NCBI RefSeq assembly: GCF_026262505.1
Contig: NC_067207.1
Coordinates: forward strand, 11,500,082-11,564,081
Length of the DNA stretch: 64,000 nt
Direction: 5' to 3'
From: Trichomonas vaginalis G3
Taxonomy: Eukaryota > Parabasalia > Trichomonadida > Trichomonadidae
Shown here: positions 31,018 through 41,150 of the stretch, one piece after another
Layout: each line of letters begins with the position of its first letter
Numbering within the stretch: the stretch's first letter is position 1
Program-made: the position numbers and the translations under genes
The notes under the pieces: generated by a model
Told to the model about the DNA's origin: nothing
Database searches by the model: none
What the model saw: the letters and a program-made list of their open reading frames with translations, nothing else

Positions 31018-34000
31018 ATGTATCGGAAGTTGTCTAAGTTAGAACACTCGGAAATAAAACAACTTCTAACAGAAGCTAACATAGAAGTTGCAAAACATTA
31101 CGCGACAAACAAAAAAAGCACTCGCTGACATTCTCAATGACTACAATGGTGAAATAACTTATGATAGAATTCATGAGTTCATAAATGCAAGAGCATTTCC
31201 TTTAAATGACGTTGCTATTGACTTATATCATAGACGTTCAATACCTCATGAAGTAAGGCGTGAGATGTTTGACATAACAAATGCAAACGTTGGTGAAACA
31301 AGAAGAAGAGACGACACACTGAAACAACAGAGAAGAGAGATGTTTAAAAGTGCTATAGAACAAGTTCGCAAAGCTAACGATGTCATTCGTTCCATTGACG
31401 ACAAACCAAAAGAAGGTGAGAGATGGTTAAAGAAAGATGAAGAGAATAGGAAGAGGAATGTTAAGACAGGCAATAGACTCATTGACTTTAACATCGAATC
31501 TTTAGATGAACCAAACAGAGACTACTTACACAAACATTTCGGTAAGGTTTTCATGAGACTCTTAGAGAAGATTAAAATAAACTCCCAACAAAGATGGATG
31601 GTATGTTATAAACTTGGTGGAAAGTATGAATGTTCTACGTTAAACCTCAATAATATTGGAACATTACTACATCAGCTCTTGAAGGAGAACTTTATATCAG
31701 AGATAGAAGCAAATGCCGCAGGTATTGTTGAAATGCACTATGACTTCTTCTTGACAAACATAAAGAATCTTACTGAAATAAAGATGTATGATTTAACAGA
31801 ATATGAGGGCTTAACGATGTCAGATGTAAAGAAAGGCAAACCAAAAAAGAGACCATATAGAGATGAAAGCACACTGACAAATGACCAGAAAGCTATTTTG
31901 GAAGCTCTTAAGCAAACAGGAAACCCAGCACTTATAGAAAGCTTTTGGAAAGATAATGGTGAAAAGAAGTTTTATAAGAAGAGAAGCGGTCAGTTCTGGA
32001 AGTATCTTTGCACGTTACCTATAAATCTTGAACGCTACCAAATCTTCAATGAACTGAACAAAAGAACTGCAACACTTATGACAGAAGACAATTGTTTCGT
32101 TTATGCTTGCATTCAGGCTGGAGTAAATGAAGAAACTATTGACCACATGAGAGAAGTCATTCGTGTTAGAGACTTTCCTCAAAGTAAAGTACAAGAAATT
32201 TCTGACGCAACAGGTATAGCATTTAATGTTACCATTGGTTACTTCAATGACTCAAGATATAATGAAATAAAGAGATACATACCAAAAGAATGTGAAACTG
32301 TTCGAACTATTGACCTACTTCTTGTTGAAGACCACTACATGCTAAACGAAAGACTTCCAATGACAACATACTTCGTCAGAAATTACAAAGAAATCTTGAA
32401 GGAGTGTGGTGGAATGAACATTGAAAAACAGATGAAAATATATACAATGAGAGAGAACAAATATGTAGTTCGTTATGATAGAACTACACCGCTATGGGAT
32501 GTTATGAAAACATTGTGGGAGTGCAAATATTTCGAACCTATTTCTTATGGAGAACTTTTCACATATACGACTGACTTATATAAACAGAACCTTGCACCAT
32601 TTAAAGATTTGACATATGCTCCAAAGTATTGTGTACAACTGAAGAAGAAAGCAGAGTCAAAAGAAGTAAATAAAAATAAGTGCAAGTTCATTCCTGAGCA
32701 CGTTTTCTTTGCTGACTTGAGTGTAGTACCGATGGCTTTCATAAAGCTTTTAACATATGTTACGACAGTGAAGATGGTTCAGTGAGTGAAAGCATTTGGG
32801 GTCAGAACTGTGTGCAACAGAATTTTTGGAACGACTTCCTGACAAGAGTTTAATATATTTCCATAACCTCAGCTATGACATAAACTTCATCTTAAGACAC
32901 ATGACAGAAGTGAAAGGAACTCCCATCATTAAAGGTTCACGAACAATGCAAATAACTGGTTTATATAAAGGACGGGCAATTATTATAAAAGACTCTTACA
33001 GTGTTATAAATAAGAAGCTTAAACTATTTCCTGCTATGTTTAACTTACAAACAGGACCAAAAGAAGTATTTCCATACAACTACTACAGCAGTACTTTGTT
33101 AGCAAATGACAACAGAACTGGTGTCATTTCTGAAGCATGTAAGTTTGTCAAGGATGCAGATACATTTATGAAGAACATAGATTCCATCAAAGGTTGCAGA
33201 ATAGATGAGAACCACTTCGACTTAGAAAAATATAGCACGTTTTACTGCAAACAAGATGTAAGAATTTTAAGAGAAGGTTTTGTAAAGTTCCGCAATGACT
33301 TATTGAAAGAGTTTGATTTAAACGTTTATGACTACGTTAGTATTTGTTCAATTGCTAACAAATTATTTGAGAACAGAGTGTACTTCCCGAATGGAAATCT
33401 TTATGACCTCTCAAATAAACCAAGAGAATTTATTTCGAGATGCATTCAAGGTGGAAGATGTATGTTGTCAGATAACATGAAACAAAAGAGCGAAAAGAAA
33501 CTCATTGCTGACTTCGACGCTGTTTCATTATATCCATCAGCTATAGCAAGACTTTATACTTTAGAAGGAATTCCAAAAGTATTGAAGGATGAGATGTTAA
33601 GCACAGAGTATCTCATGAGACATTTATTCGATGACGACCAAAAGGAACCCATTGGTGAAAAGTTTATGTCTGGCTTCTCTGTTCTCATTAAGATAACAGA
33701 GATTGGAATACATAGACACTTTCCTTTAATAGTTTGTGACCCTGAACTAAATCCAGAAACTTAACGTTCCCAGAAGTTCAAACACTTGCTGTTTAATGTA
33801 TGTTGACCATATAACATTACAAGACCTCATAAAATATCAAGGTGTCAAATGTGAAGTGTTGCAAGGATACTATTACGATGGAAACAGAGATATTAGAATA
33901 AGAGATGAAGTAAAGAAGTTGTTTGAGTTAAGGTTAAAGTATAAGAAAGAAGAAAACCCATTACAAGAAATTATAAAACTCATTCTGAACAGCATTTATG

Positions 34001-34771
34001 GCAAAACCTTTTATCTCCTATTGAGTCAAAAATAACCATAGTAGATGACAAAGATGCTATAGATATGCCATCAGAAACTACAACCATATAGTGAAGTTCG
34101 AAGGTTTGGATGGTTCAGATAAAACTATTTTCAAGCTAACGAAAAGCATTTGCAGACACTTTAACTTCTGTCCACTTGGTGTAAATATTCTATCAATGTC
34201 AAAACGTATTATGAATGAAGTGTTTTGCACGATTGAAGACTTAGGATTAAAAGCATTTTATCAGGATACAGATTCGATGCACATTTACAATGAAGACATA
34301 CCACGTTTAGCTCATGAATTTAAGAAGAGATACGGTAGAGAACTTATTGGTAAAACATTAGGTCAATTTCATAGCGACTTCGCAGAAATAACACCTGGAA
34401 AACAAAGTTTAGCATACAAGTCAATATTTTGTGGAAAGAAGACCTACATAGACTTACTCACTAACGATTTAAATGAAGTTGCATTTCACTGCAGAATGAA
34501 AGGCGTGAAGCAAGATGTTATTGCTTTAACCGCTAATGAAATGTTTCCTGACTCTGTTCAGTGTTTCTATGATGAAGATAAAGGTTTAATGGTTCCGCAA
34601 GGAAAATTTGACAAAGACTCTGAGTTCAGTGTTATGCAGTTATATAAAGCACTTTATGACGGTCAAGAGATTGGATTTGACTTATGTAAGTCTTCTAGTC
34701 CTTGCTTTGCTGAAAAGTTTAACTTCTCAATAACGACTAAAACAAGCTTTATTCGTAAGTTGAAGTTCTGA
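31018..34771 (+). pseudogene. Maverick A protein-primed DNA polymerase B, broken
   Basis: A long N-terminal region begins at the ATG at 31018 (MYRKLSKLEHSEIKQLLTEA). An exonuclease region follows, with YFHNLSYDINFILRH and YCKQDVRILREGF, then polymerase motif A IADFDAVSLYPSAIARLY, motif B LILNSIYGKTF and motif C FYQDTDSMHIY. This is the replicative polymerase typical of Mavericks and fits a linear, protein-primed replication mode. About three or four breaks are present. The convergent neighbour on its right is separated by a GC-rich palindrome. Confidence 0.88.
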
Positions 34772-34817
34772 GGTCATTTATTTTTGTCAGCAGTGAGACC
34801 ATTCATGATAAAAATAA

Positions 34818-34842
34818 GCCGCTAGCGGCAAGGGCGAAGCCC
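34818..34842. terminator. GC-rich palindrome between convergent genes
   Basis: GCCGCTAGCGGC (34818-34829) is a perfect palindrome followed by GGGCGAAGCCC (34832-34842). The pair lies in the 81-bp gap between the tail ends of PolB (plus) and the structural-type gene (minus), a natural place for a bidirectional transcript end. Confidence 0.5.
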
Positions 34843-34852
34843 ATGTGGTCAT

Positions 34853-35710
34853 TTACAATACTGCGATGGTAGAGTTTAAGAGTTGTGCTTCAATGTAGAG
34901 ACAGTCCTTATGGTCTGGAGGTAAGAACACTGGGCAGTTATGGTCATGAGTGGAGAACATGTCTATCCAAAACTCACGATTGAAGCCAGTTAATTTATAG
35001 TATTTAGGGTTAGGAAGTGGTGAAGTTCTTGTATGACCAATGAACTCATTTTCAACGCCTTTGGCTATATTAGAGAAAAGAATAGCTTGCTTTCTATCCC
35101 AAATGCCAGGTGTTACAATCTTTGAAAATTCATTTTTCCTCGGAAGCATTGCATCATAATTGAAAACATTCTTGAAATCATCACTTGGTTCAGAGATTTG
35201 AAATCTTATACGTAATGGATTTTCTTTCTCTTTAGCTACTTCATTGAATGGTGAATATATAACAAACTGACAGTCATGTGTTCCATCTTCATTTTCATTA
35301 AATTCATAATGAAAGTCTATAAGTTGTGGCTGACTACCTTCTTCTTTCAGTTGTGCAAGAAACTCACGTAAAGGCTGTAAAGTTTGTACTTCAATGTTAA
35401 ACTTTTTCTCGAACATTTCATTAAATGAAATCATACATTGCAACAATGTTGTATCGTCTTTAAAGTATTTGTATATGTGAATGTTTTGGACACTTAAAGA
35501 CTGTTCGTCATTTTCTATCTCGACTTGAAGTATAAAGTCAACTTTCCTAAATGCACGTGTTATATACATAGATGTTATGCCAATGTACTTCTCTTCATTT
35601 ATGTTCACAATCCAGTCTGTTGGAAACTTAAACGTTACTCTGTTCCCCTTTATTTTGACGTCAGGGTTTTCACTACTGAACGCAACAGATAAAGGTATTT
35701 GTCTATACAT
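34853..35710 (-). CDS. Maverick A conserved structural-type protein, whole
   Basis: 285 codons from an ATG at 35710 (MYRQIPLSVAFSSENPDVKI onward). Predicted beta-rich, with aromatic residues spread throughout (FKFPTDWIVNI, KYIGITSMYITRAF) and a C-terminal ending HKDCLYIEAQLLNSTIAVL. Size and position among capsid-type genes suit a minor capsid or penton protein. Its style is similar to the broken gene at 18712-19592, and the two may be distant relatives. No diagnostic motif was recognised. Confidence 0.55.
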   Translation of the reverse strand: MYRQIPLSVAFSSENPDVKIKGNRVTFKFPTDWIVNINEEKYIGITSMYITRAFRKVDFILQVEIENDEQSLSVQNIHIYKYFKDDTTLLQCMISFNEMFEKKFNIEVQTLQPLREFLAQLKEEGSQPQLIDFHYEFNENEDGTHDCQFVIYSPFNEVAKEKENPLRIRFQISEPSDDFKNVFNYDAMLPRKNEFSKIVTPGIWDRKQAILFSNIAKGVENEFIGHTRTSPLPNPKYYKLTGFNREFWIDMFSTHDHNCPVFLPPDHKDCLYIEAQLLNSTIAVL

Positions 35711-35734
35711 TTAATTCGGATAAAAATAAACCAT

Positions 35735-35995
35735 TTACTCTTTCTTTGCTTCAGCTTCTTTAGCTTTTGCTTCAGCTTCTTCTCTAGCTTTCTTCGCCAG
35801 CAAACGTGGGTTCTTCTGTCTTCCAGCAGCTAATGCAGCTAGTTGTTTTTCACTAAGTTTTCTCTTTGGTCTCTCTGGCTTTTGTTCTTGTTTTTGTTCC
35901 TTCAGTTCGGATAAAATTTGCTCGCGAATTTCTTTCTTCAATGCTTCAACATCTATGACCCCTTGGGTCTTGTCCATATGACTTGTCTGAGTCAT
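35735..35995 (-). CDS. Maverick A Lys/Glu-rich coiled-coil protein
   Basis: 86 codons from an ATG at 35995 (MTQTSHMDKTQGVIDVEALK onward). Almost all of the protein is Lys, Glu, Ala and Gln in heptad-like order, with a basic centre (PERPKRKLSEKQLAALAAGR). It is a single helix or coiled coil that could bind DNA or a scaffold. It lies directly upstream of the structural-type gene on the same strand. Confidence 0.5.
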   Translation of the reverse strand: MTQTSHMDKTQGVIDVEALKKEIREQILSELKEQKQEQKPERPKRKLSEKQLAALAAGRQKNPRLLAKKAREEAEAKAKEAEAKKE

Positions 35996-36041
35996 TTGAC
36001 TGCAGATAAAAAAACAAAATTAAAACTTTAACCGATGTAAA

Positions 36042-36470
36042 ATGAGCTTGTCAAAATCAGAGCGAGAGTCTATTATATTAAATGACGCAAGAGGAATACA
36101 ACATCCTTTCTATTATGTAAGTCAGAGTAAAGATGGTAAAATATACGTAAGAAAAAGAAAGGTTCCATTAGCGAATGCAGAGAGCGACAACATTAAGGTG
36201 CATGGCACCGAGGGTGAAGCCCATATAAAACCTTCTATTCAAACTGAAAAGTCAATAGAACAAGAAGAAAAGAAGCCAGATGTTCTTTCAATAACGAACC
36301 AAGAGCTTATTGCAAAGTTCGTGAATTTCATTGAAAAGCAAACCGAGTCAAAGAACCTGACCCACCAGTGAAAGAAGTTGAGACAAAAGAGAATGTACAG
36401 TTCATTGAAAATGTCAAGAAACAACTTCCACCACGAATGCCAAGAAGAAGAGTGAGAATAATGAAGTAAA
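36042..36470 (+). pseudogene. Maverick A small hydrophilic gene, broken
   Basis: ATG at 36042 (MSLSKSERESIILNDARGIQ onward). The protein is hydrophilic, with a KIYVRKRKVP stretch and a very basic C-terminal segment (PPRMPRRRVRIMK). Its N-terminal pattern resembles the 78-residue protein at 38606 (FYIHTMKDGRVQFRK against FYYVSQSKDGKIYVRK). It is broken once or twice. Role unknown. Confidence 0.4.
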
Positions 36471-36496
36471 TAGATATTTTTATCCGAAGTAAATAC

Positions 36497-38069
36497 ATGC
36501 AGAACGAACAGTTAAACGAATTTACTCCAGCAGAGCATATTCATCAGATTCGCTCATATTTCGATATCATAGACAATGCAGTTCAAATTGGTGACACTAA
36601 TAGAAAATATTCTGACGCAAAGATTCCATCACAACCTGGAACTGCTAAAGATAACACATGGGTAACATTCAATCTCTCACCTCCTGGTGAAAATATGTTG
36701 GACCTTTACAATACATTCATTACGTATAAAATGGAAGGTCAATTTATTGCAGATAAAGAAATTGGTTCAGGTTCCAATAAAACAAACCACCAGGATTTTG
36801 GATTGGTTTCGATGACGCTTTCTATGCAGTTGCTGGATATCAAATCCTTGCAAATGGTCGTATCGTATATTCTCAAGACAACGCAGAGAAGAAGCATATA
36901 TAACTTCAAACTCACAAACTACCGAACAAATAAAGAAAGTAGATGTTTTCTCAAAGACTCGACATGAAGATGTATGGAGTCGTTCGGGAACATGCAGAAC
37001 AGGACAAATTGTTAGTGGTCCAATTACAGCAGGAAAATCATTTGATTTTAAGCTTCGTTTAAGAATTCCTGTTAGAAAGTTTTTACCATTAGAAGCTATA
37101 AGATTTATTCCTGCATTTGCTGGTAACATTCAGCTTAAAGTAAAGTTCAGTAGCGACGCATTACAATGCACATCTATATCTGTAAATGATATCATTGCTT
37201 TCAATCCAACTCTTAAAGTTGCATTTGCTTCAGATTCAAATCCACCGACAAATAAATTTGTTCCATGGAATGAACCATTCACTATGATAACGAAGGCAAT
37301 AGAAGCTAGTGGAACAGTTACTATTACAACTGTAACCCAGCAACTATTTCGAACAAAGATGGATTTTAATGAATGTTTCATTCATCCAAAGTCATTCTCT
37401 TTAGACCCTAACATTTATACAGAACTTGTAGAACATTATACAAACGAGGCTTTATGTTTTCCTGTTAAAGTTATGGATTGGATTCCTATGGACGGTTCAT
37501 TCTCAAAGAATACAGATAGTTCAAGTGCAACATTTACAGCAGCTTATACGCCTATTAATGTTAAAAGTATTTGGGCACTATTTAGAAAGAAAGACAACTA
37601 TTATGTTAATTTTGAGAACCCTAAGTTTAAATATCTTCAGCTTTCCATGGGAGCTTATGGAAATATGCCTGCAGAACCTGAAAAATCATATGGACCTGTA
37701 TTTTATGAAATGGTTGCGAACGCTTGCAATACAAACAATGATATGATTGGATTTAATGAAGATGTTATGAGGTCATTGGTGGATGATGGTAGTGTGGAAC
37801 ATAAATGGGATAGCTATGACAACACACATTTCTTATGTGGTTTTCCAACAGAAGTGGACTTTTGCTTCCAGCAAGGTCAAACATCTACTGCTCCAATAAC
37901 ATACAAATTGTCTGTTAAAGGACCTATTGAACTAGCAACTGAAAACGTACCAAAGCCACTTATTGGATTTATGAGGGATTGTTGCTTTGCCATTCAGGTG
38001 CGTGCTAATGGAATCCCAATAATAAGATTAGATGACTATAACTTAGCTACGGACGACAGTGAGGAATAA
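36497..38069 (+). pseudogene. Maverick A major capsid-like gene, broken
   Basis: The gene spans about 520 codons, the usual length of a Polinton double-jelly-roll major capsid protein. The sequence is beta-rich with many aromatic and Asn/Pro-containing turns (WVTFNLSPPGENMLDLYNTF, VMDWIPMDGSFSK). Position (between small structural genes, before a membrane-anchored Pro-rich protein) and the parallel gene in Maverick B (44703-46339) support a capsid role. No unique signature can be read by eye, so this is inference. The copy is broken. Confidence 0.5.
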
Positions 38070-38098
38070 AGGATGAACGTTTTTTTTAAAGCTTATAA

Positions 38099-38557
38099 AT
38101 GAGTTCTTCATCAAGCTCTCGTGAACCTTCACCATCTATGAAACAAACTTTACCAAACGATTATGGAGCACCTATTGAATATTTCTTACGAGCTGCACAA
38201 TGGCAAAGAGCAGTCTCACCAAGGTTAGGTGTTCCACCAGCTCCTGTCAAAAATAGCATTTGGTCAAGTCCTTATATAAAATATGGTCTCCCACTAGGTT
38301 TGCTAGCTACAGCAGGAGCAGTAATGATGTTGAAAAGAAATAAAGCAAATGTTGTAAATAATACTGAAGTAGCTGAAGTTAAACAAACTCCGACACCATC
38401 GCCAAAACCAACGCCTTCACAAACAACACCTTCAATGACTCCTGAACCTATGGAATTACAAACTCCTGTTCAAAAGTCAACTCCAAAACCGACTCCAACA
38501 TTTAAACCAGAACCTACACCACAAATAAATCGTAAAACTCCTGCGTTTCCTTACTGA
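38099..38557 (+). CDS. Maverick A membrane protein with Pro/Thr-rich tail
   Basis: 152 codons. Ser-rich N-terminus (MSSSSSSREPSPSMK), one hydrophobic span at about 62-78 (YGLPLGLLATAGAVMML) followed by KRNK, then an 80-residue tail built of Pro-Thr-Lys repeats (TPTPSPKPTPSQTT). This is a likely single-pass membrane or virion-surface protein. It directly follows the capsid-like gene. No family name can be given. Confidence 0.55.
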   Translation: MSSSSSSREPSPSMKQTLPNDYGAPIEYFLRAAQWQRAVSPRLGVPPAPVKNSIWSSPYIKYGLPLGLLATAGAVMMLKRNKANVVNNTEVAEVKQTPTPSPKPTPSQTTPSMTPEPMELQTPVQKSTPKPTPTFKPEPTPQINRKTPAFPY

Positions 38558-38605
38558 AAAAATAACGTTATTTTTATTTAATATTAAAATTTTTATTTGA
38601 TTGAA

Positions 38606-38842
38606 ATGACGACTAAAGTCACTGAAGCAATGAAACAAAAGTTTTTGGTAGAATACATTAAATCAGGAATTATTCCAGAAGGTTTTTACATTCATACTAT
38701 GAAGGATGGTAGAGTTCAGTTTAGAAAGATAAAGCAACCATTAGATAAAGAAGGAATTTTGAGAAAGATTAAACTTCATGAGGACAACATTGCTGAACTT
38801 AAGAAGAAGTTAGAAGAGTTGGAGAAAGGAAGAGAGTTATAA
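38606..38842 (+). CDS. Maverick A 78-residue coiled-coil protein
   Basis: ATG at 38606 (MTTKVTEAMKQKFLVEYIKS onward). The N-terminal half is compact with FYIHTMKDGRVQFRKI; the C-terminal half is a Lys/Glu/Leu coiled coil. The stop codon lies inside the right TIR. Function unknown. Confidence 0.5.
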   Translation: MTTKVTEAMKQKFLVEYIKSGIIPEGFYIHTMKDGRVQFRKIKQPLDKEGILRKIKLHEDNIAELKKKLEELEKGREL

Positions 38843-38883
38843 AGCAATGAATTCAACAGGGTGAAAAAACAGGTGAAAAAAGA

Positions 38884-38897
38884 GGTGAGATCTCACC
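38884..38897. promoter_or_regulatory. Palindrome GGTGAGATCTCACC (site 3)
   Basis: Mirror copy of site 1, preceded by GGTGAAAAAA repeats (38860-38883). Part of the right TIR. Confidence 0.6.
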
Positions 38898-39005
38898 ACT
38901 TCACCTAAATTTATTTTTGTGCTATGTTTTCATACGTGTGAGGGTGGTGATATCATTTATTTTTTATTTTATTTTTTAAAATTATTTTTATTTTATTTGG
39001 ATGTA

Positions 39006-39290
39006 ATGACAGAACAAAAGCAACTCATACAAATCAAAACATATAACAAACATATATTTAAACATTTATTCTTCCTTCCTGAGCATAACATGTTCTTTCA
39101 AATACATCCGAGACCAGTTGACTTTTCATTGACTGTGTATAAAGATAGAAATAGTTATATCATTAAACCATACGATGACGAAGGTAAGTTATGTAAATTG
39201 TACGTTAAGAAGTTAGAGAAAGTTTATGGCTTCAAGTATGACTACAATAGGGTTAACACTGATGATGAAGATATTGAGGAAAATTTATGA
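39006..39290 (+). CDS. Maverick A TIR gene, right copy
   Basis: 94 codons, protein identical to the left copy (17521-17805), read outward to the right tip. The T-rich box at 38972-39000 precedes the ATG by a few bases. That a gene is kept in duplicate in both TIRs means each element carries two identical doses of it. Confidence 0.6.
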   Translation: MTEQKQLIQIKTYNKHIFKHLFFLPEHNMFFQIHPRPVDFSLTVYKDRNSYIIKPYDDEGKLCKLYVKKLEKVYGFKYDYNRVNTDDEDIEENL

Positions 39291-39483
39291 GAACATTAGT
39301 GAAGTTGTTAGTGAGAACGATAGTGAGGTGAAATTGTTGGCGGCTTTGTAAATATTTAAGGTTAAGTTAGTTTTTGCGTTCATGTTGTAAAATATACGTT
39401 AACGGTTTTGTAAAGTGTCAAATTCACAAGTACTGGGTAAGGTGGAACGCAGTGCCACCATACCCAAGACTTGTATACTAACT

Positions 39484-39488
39484 ATGTT
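39484..39488. repeat. Right target-site duplication of Maverick A (ATGTT)
   Basis: Direct repeat of 17323-17327, immediately after the terminal CT. Confidence 0.85.
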
Positions 39489-40343
39489 ACAATTTTCAAA
39501 CAAATTTCAAGAAATACTCTCAAAAAAGCATTCAAAGAAATCGGTGGTACACCAAAAATTAAAAGTGGTCCTCCACAAGAGGAATTAACTCCAGAATTAA
39601 TTTTGAAGGTTCAGAATTCTTATGAAAATTACAAATGTGGGGTTCAAAAATTGTATTGGACTCTCAATATGAATCCAAAACAATTTCAAATCAGTTACAA
39701 TGCAGTTATTAAGGCAGCAAAATTTCTGGGAATTTACAAAGAAAAAGATAAAAGTAATCCAAAAGCATATTATGTGGATTATGAAGCAATTCTTCCAAAT
39801 ACAATCTGGCATGTGGATATTCATTTTTTGAAAGAACCAGAAACTTTACCGGTTTATGGAATAATTGATGACAAAAGTCGTTATTTGTTAGCATTGAAAT
39901 TGCTTTGTAACAAAAGTTCAACAGAAACTTCAAAAGTGGCAATTGCAACAGTTCAAAAATATGGAGCACCTTTCTGTTTCTGGTCAGATAACGGTAAAGA
40001 AAATGAGGGAGAGTTCACAAAATTTTTGAGTACTTATGACATTCAAATCAGAAAATCAGCTCCATACATGCCACGTCAAAATGGCAAAATTGAACGCCTC
40101 TGGCTATCACTGGACAAAAATGCTCCAAAGTCTTCAGAATTTGAGAGCATCAATCAGGAATTGGAAGAATTCAGGCAAAAATACAATGACATGCCACATG
40201 GCGCTCATCCAAAAATTGGAGTTCGACCATACACTCCAAGAGAGGTTTACAACAAATTTAAGAAATGGACCAAGGATGATAAACCGCTCTGGAAAAAATG
40301 TGTTAATAAGCAGTGGGAAGTTGAAGAGATTCCAAACTATTGA
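39489..40343 (+). pseudogene. 3' part of integrase-like (rve/IS3-type) transposase
   Basis: This carries the catalytic core of the transposon that Maverick A interrupted. Visible DDE motifs are WHVDIHF (first Asp), FWSDNGKENEGEF (second Asp) and YMPRQNGKIERLW (Glu), with IIDDKSRYLLALKL between, as in bacterial IS3/IS481 and eukaryotic Ginger-type integrases. The C-terminal KFKKWTKDDKPLWKKCVNKQ is basic. The frame from the insertion point to the stop at 40343 has no further defect by eye. Family choice (IS3-like or Ginger-like) is uncertain. Confidence 0.7.
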
Positions 40344-40700
40344 AATATTCTATATTTTTTCAAAAATTCTCATTCAAATTTGAATTTGGTTTTCAAAATT
40401 ATGAATAAACATTATTTTTATTAAACTTGATTTTTAGCTCTAAAGAATCAAAAGAATTTAGCGAGAAAGAATATGCAGCTCACATAGGGGTAGATAAAGA
40501 TATATCTCGAAAAAAATTGAATTTATTGTAAAGAATGAAGAAGTTCATTTTAAGATTGAGTTGATTTTCAACCAAAACGAGAGAGCATGCAGGCAAATGA
40601 AATTCGAAAAGTGAAAGGAATGACATATGCAAAAGAAAAGATTCAAATAACGCAAGCGAAATATAGATCAGTTAAAATCACAATAAAATTTCGATCTTTT
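40344..40700. other. Transposon interior with a possible decayed small ORF
   Basis: A coding-like stretch around 40436-40615 (SKEFSEKEYAAHIGVDKDIS) suggests a small accessory ORF of the integrase transposon, now broken. Not recognised. An open frame at 40587-40841 runs into the hairpin cluster and is probably a chance ORF. Confidence 0.3.
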
Positions 40701-40708
40701 CTACAGGG

Positions 40709-41150
40709 AACTAAAGGCTATGAGGCACTAATATATAATCAGTGCCTCATAGCCTTTAGTTTACTAAAAGTGAGAAAACTTGTTCGCAATGAAAATTGCG
40801 AACAAGTTTTCTCACTTCAGCGAGGGAATTGTTCCTTATGATGCATACATTATAAATATATACATCATAAGGAACAATTCCCTCTAGATAGCTGGGAAAC
40901 TTTCTCTAAATAACTTATCATTTGGAGAAAGTTTCCCAGCTATCTACTGGGAACTAAAGGCTATGAGGCACTAATATATAATCAGTGCCTCATAGCCTTT
41001 AGTTTGTTATTAAAAACGAGAAAACTTGTTCGAAATGATAAACAATTGCGAACAAGTTTTCTCACTTCAGCGAGGGAATTGTTCCTTATGATGCATACAT
41101 TATAAATATATACATCATAAGGAACAATTCCCTCTAGATAGCTAGGAAAC
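40709..41150. repeat. Cluster of 7.5 near-perfect hairpins in two 243-bp units
   Basis: Unit 1 has four consecutive stem-loops. H1 is 40709-40729/40741-40761 and H2 is 40768-40790/40795-40817. H3 is 40822-40843/40863-40884 and H4 is 40885-40906/40925-40946. Each has a 21-23-bp perfect stem and a loop of 4-19 bases. Unit 2 repeats H1 (40952-40972/40984-41004), a shorter H2 (41018-41032/41049-41063), H3 (41072-41093/41113-41134) and only the first arm of H4 (41135-41150). Stems differ from each other in sequence; almost every base belongs to a stem or its loop. No gene explains it. Confidence 0.9.

Larger units (their letters stand above)
17328..39483. mobile_element. Maverick/Polinton A, 22.2 kb, ends intact, genes broken
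   Basis: The element begins AG (AGTTAGTATACAAGTCTTGG) and ends CT, as Mavericks do, with TIRs of about 657 bp that look nearly identical and a 5-bp target duplication. Cargo recognised: packaging ATPase, protein-primed PolB, rve integrase, KilA-N protein, primase/SF3 helicase, capsid-like protein, tail-fibre-like protein and about ten small genes. It sits inside the integrase ORF of an older transposon. Near-identical TIRs point to a recent insertion, yet the interior shows roughly two dozen breaks spread over most of the large genes; the ATPase and several small genes look whole. It is a fossil. Confidence 0.92.
38827..39483. repeat. Right TIR of Maverick A
   Basis: About 657 bp, inverted relative to 17328-17984. 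By eye it is nearly identical. It carries the second copy of the TIR gene and of the palindrome (38884-38897), and ends GTATACTAACT at 39483. Confidence 0.88.

Noticed and set aside
40709-41150. CRISPR array
   Set aside because: The repeated units are hairpins with different stems and there is no constant repeat with variable spacers; the host is a eukaryote.
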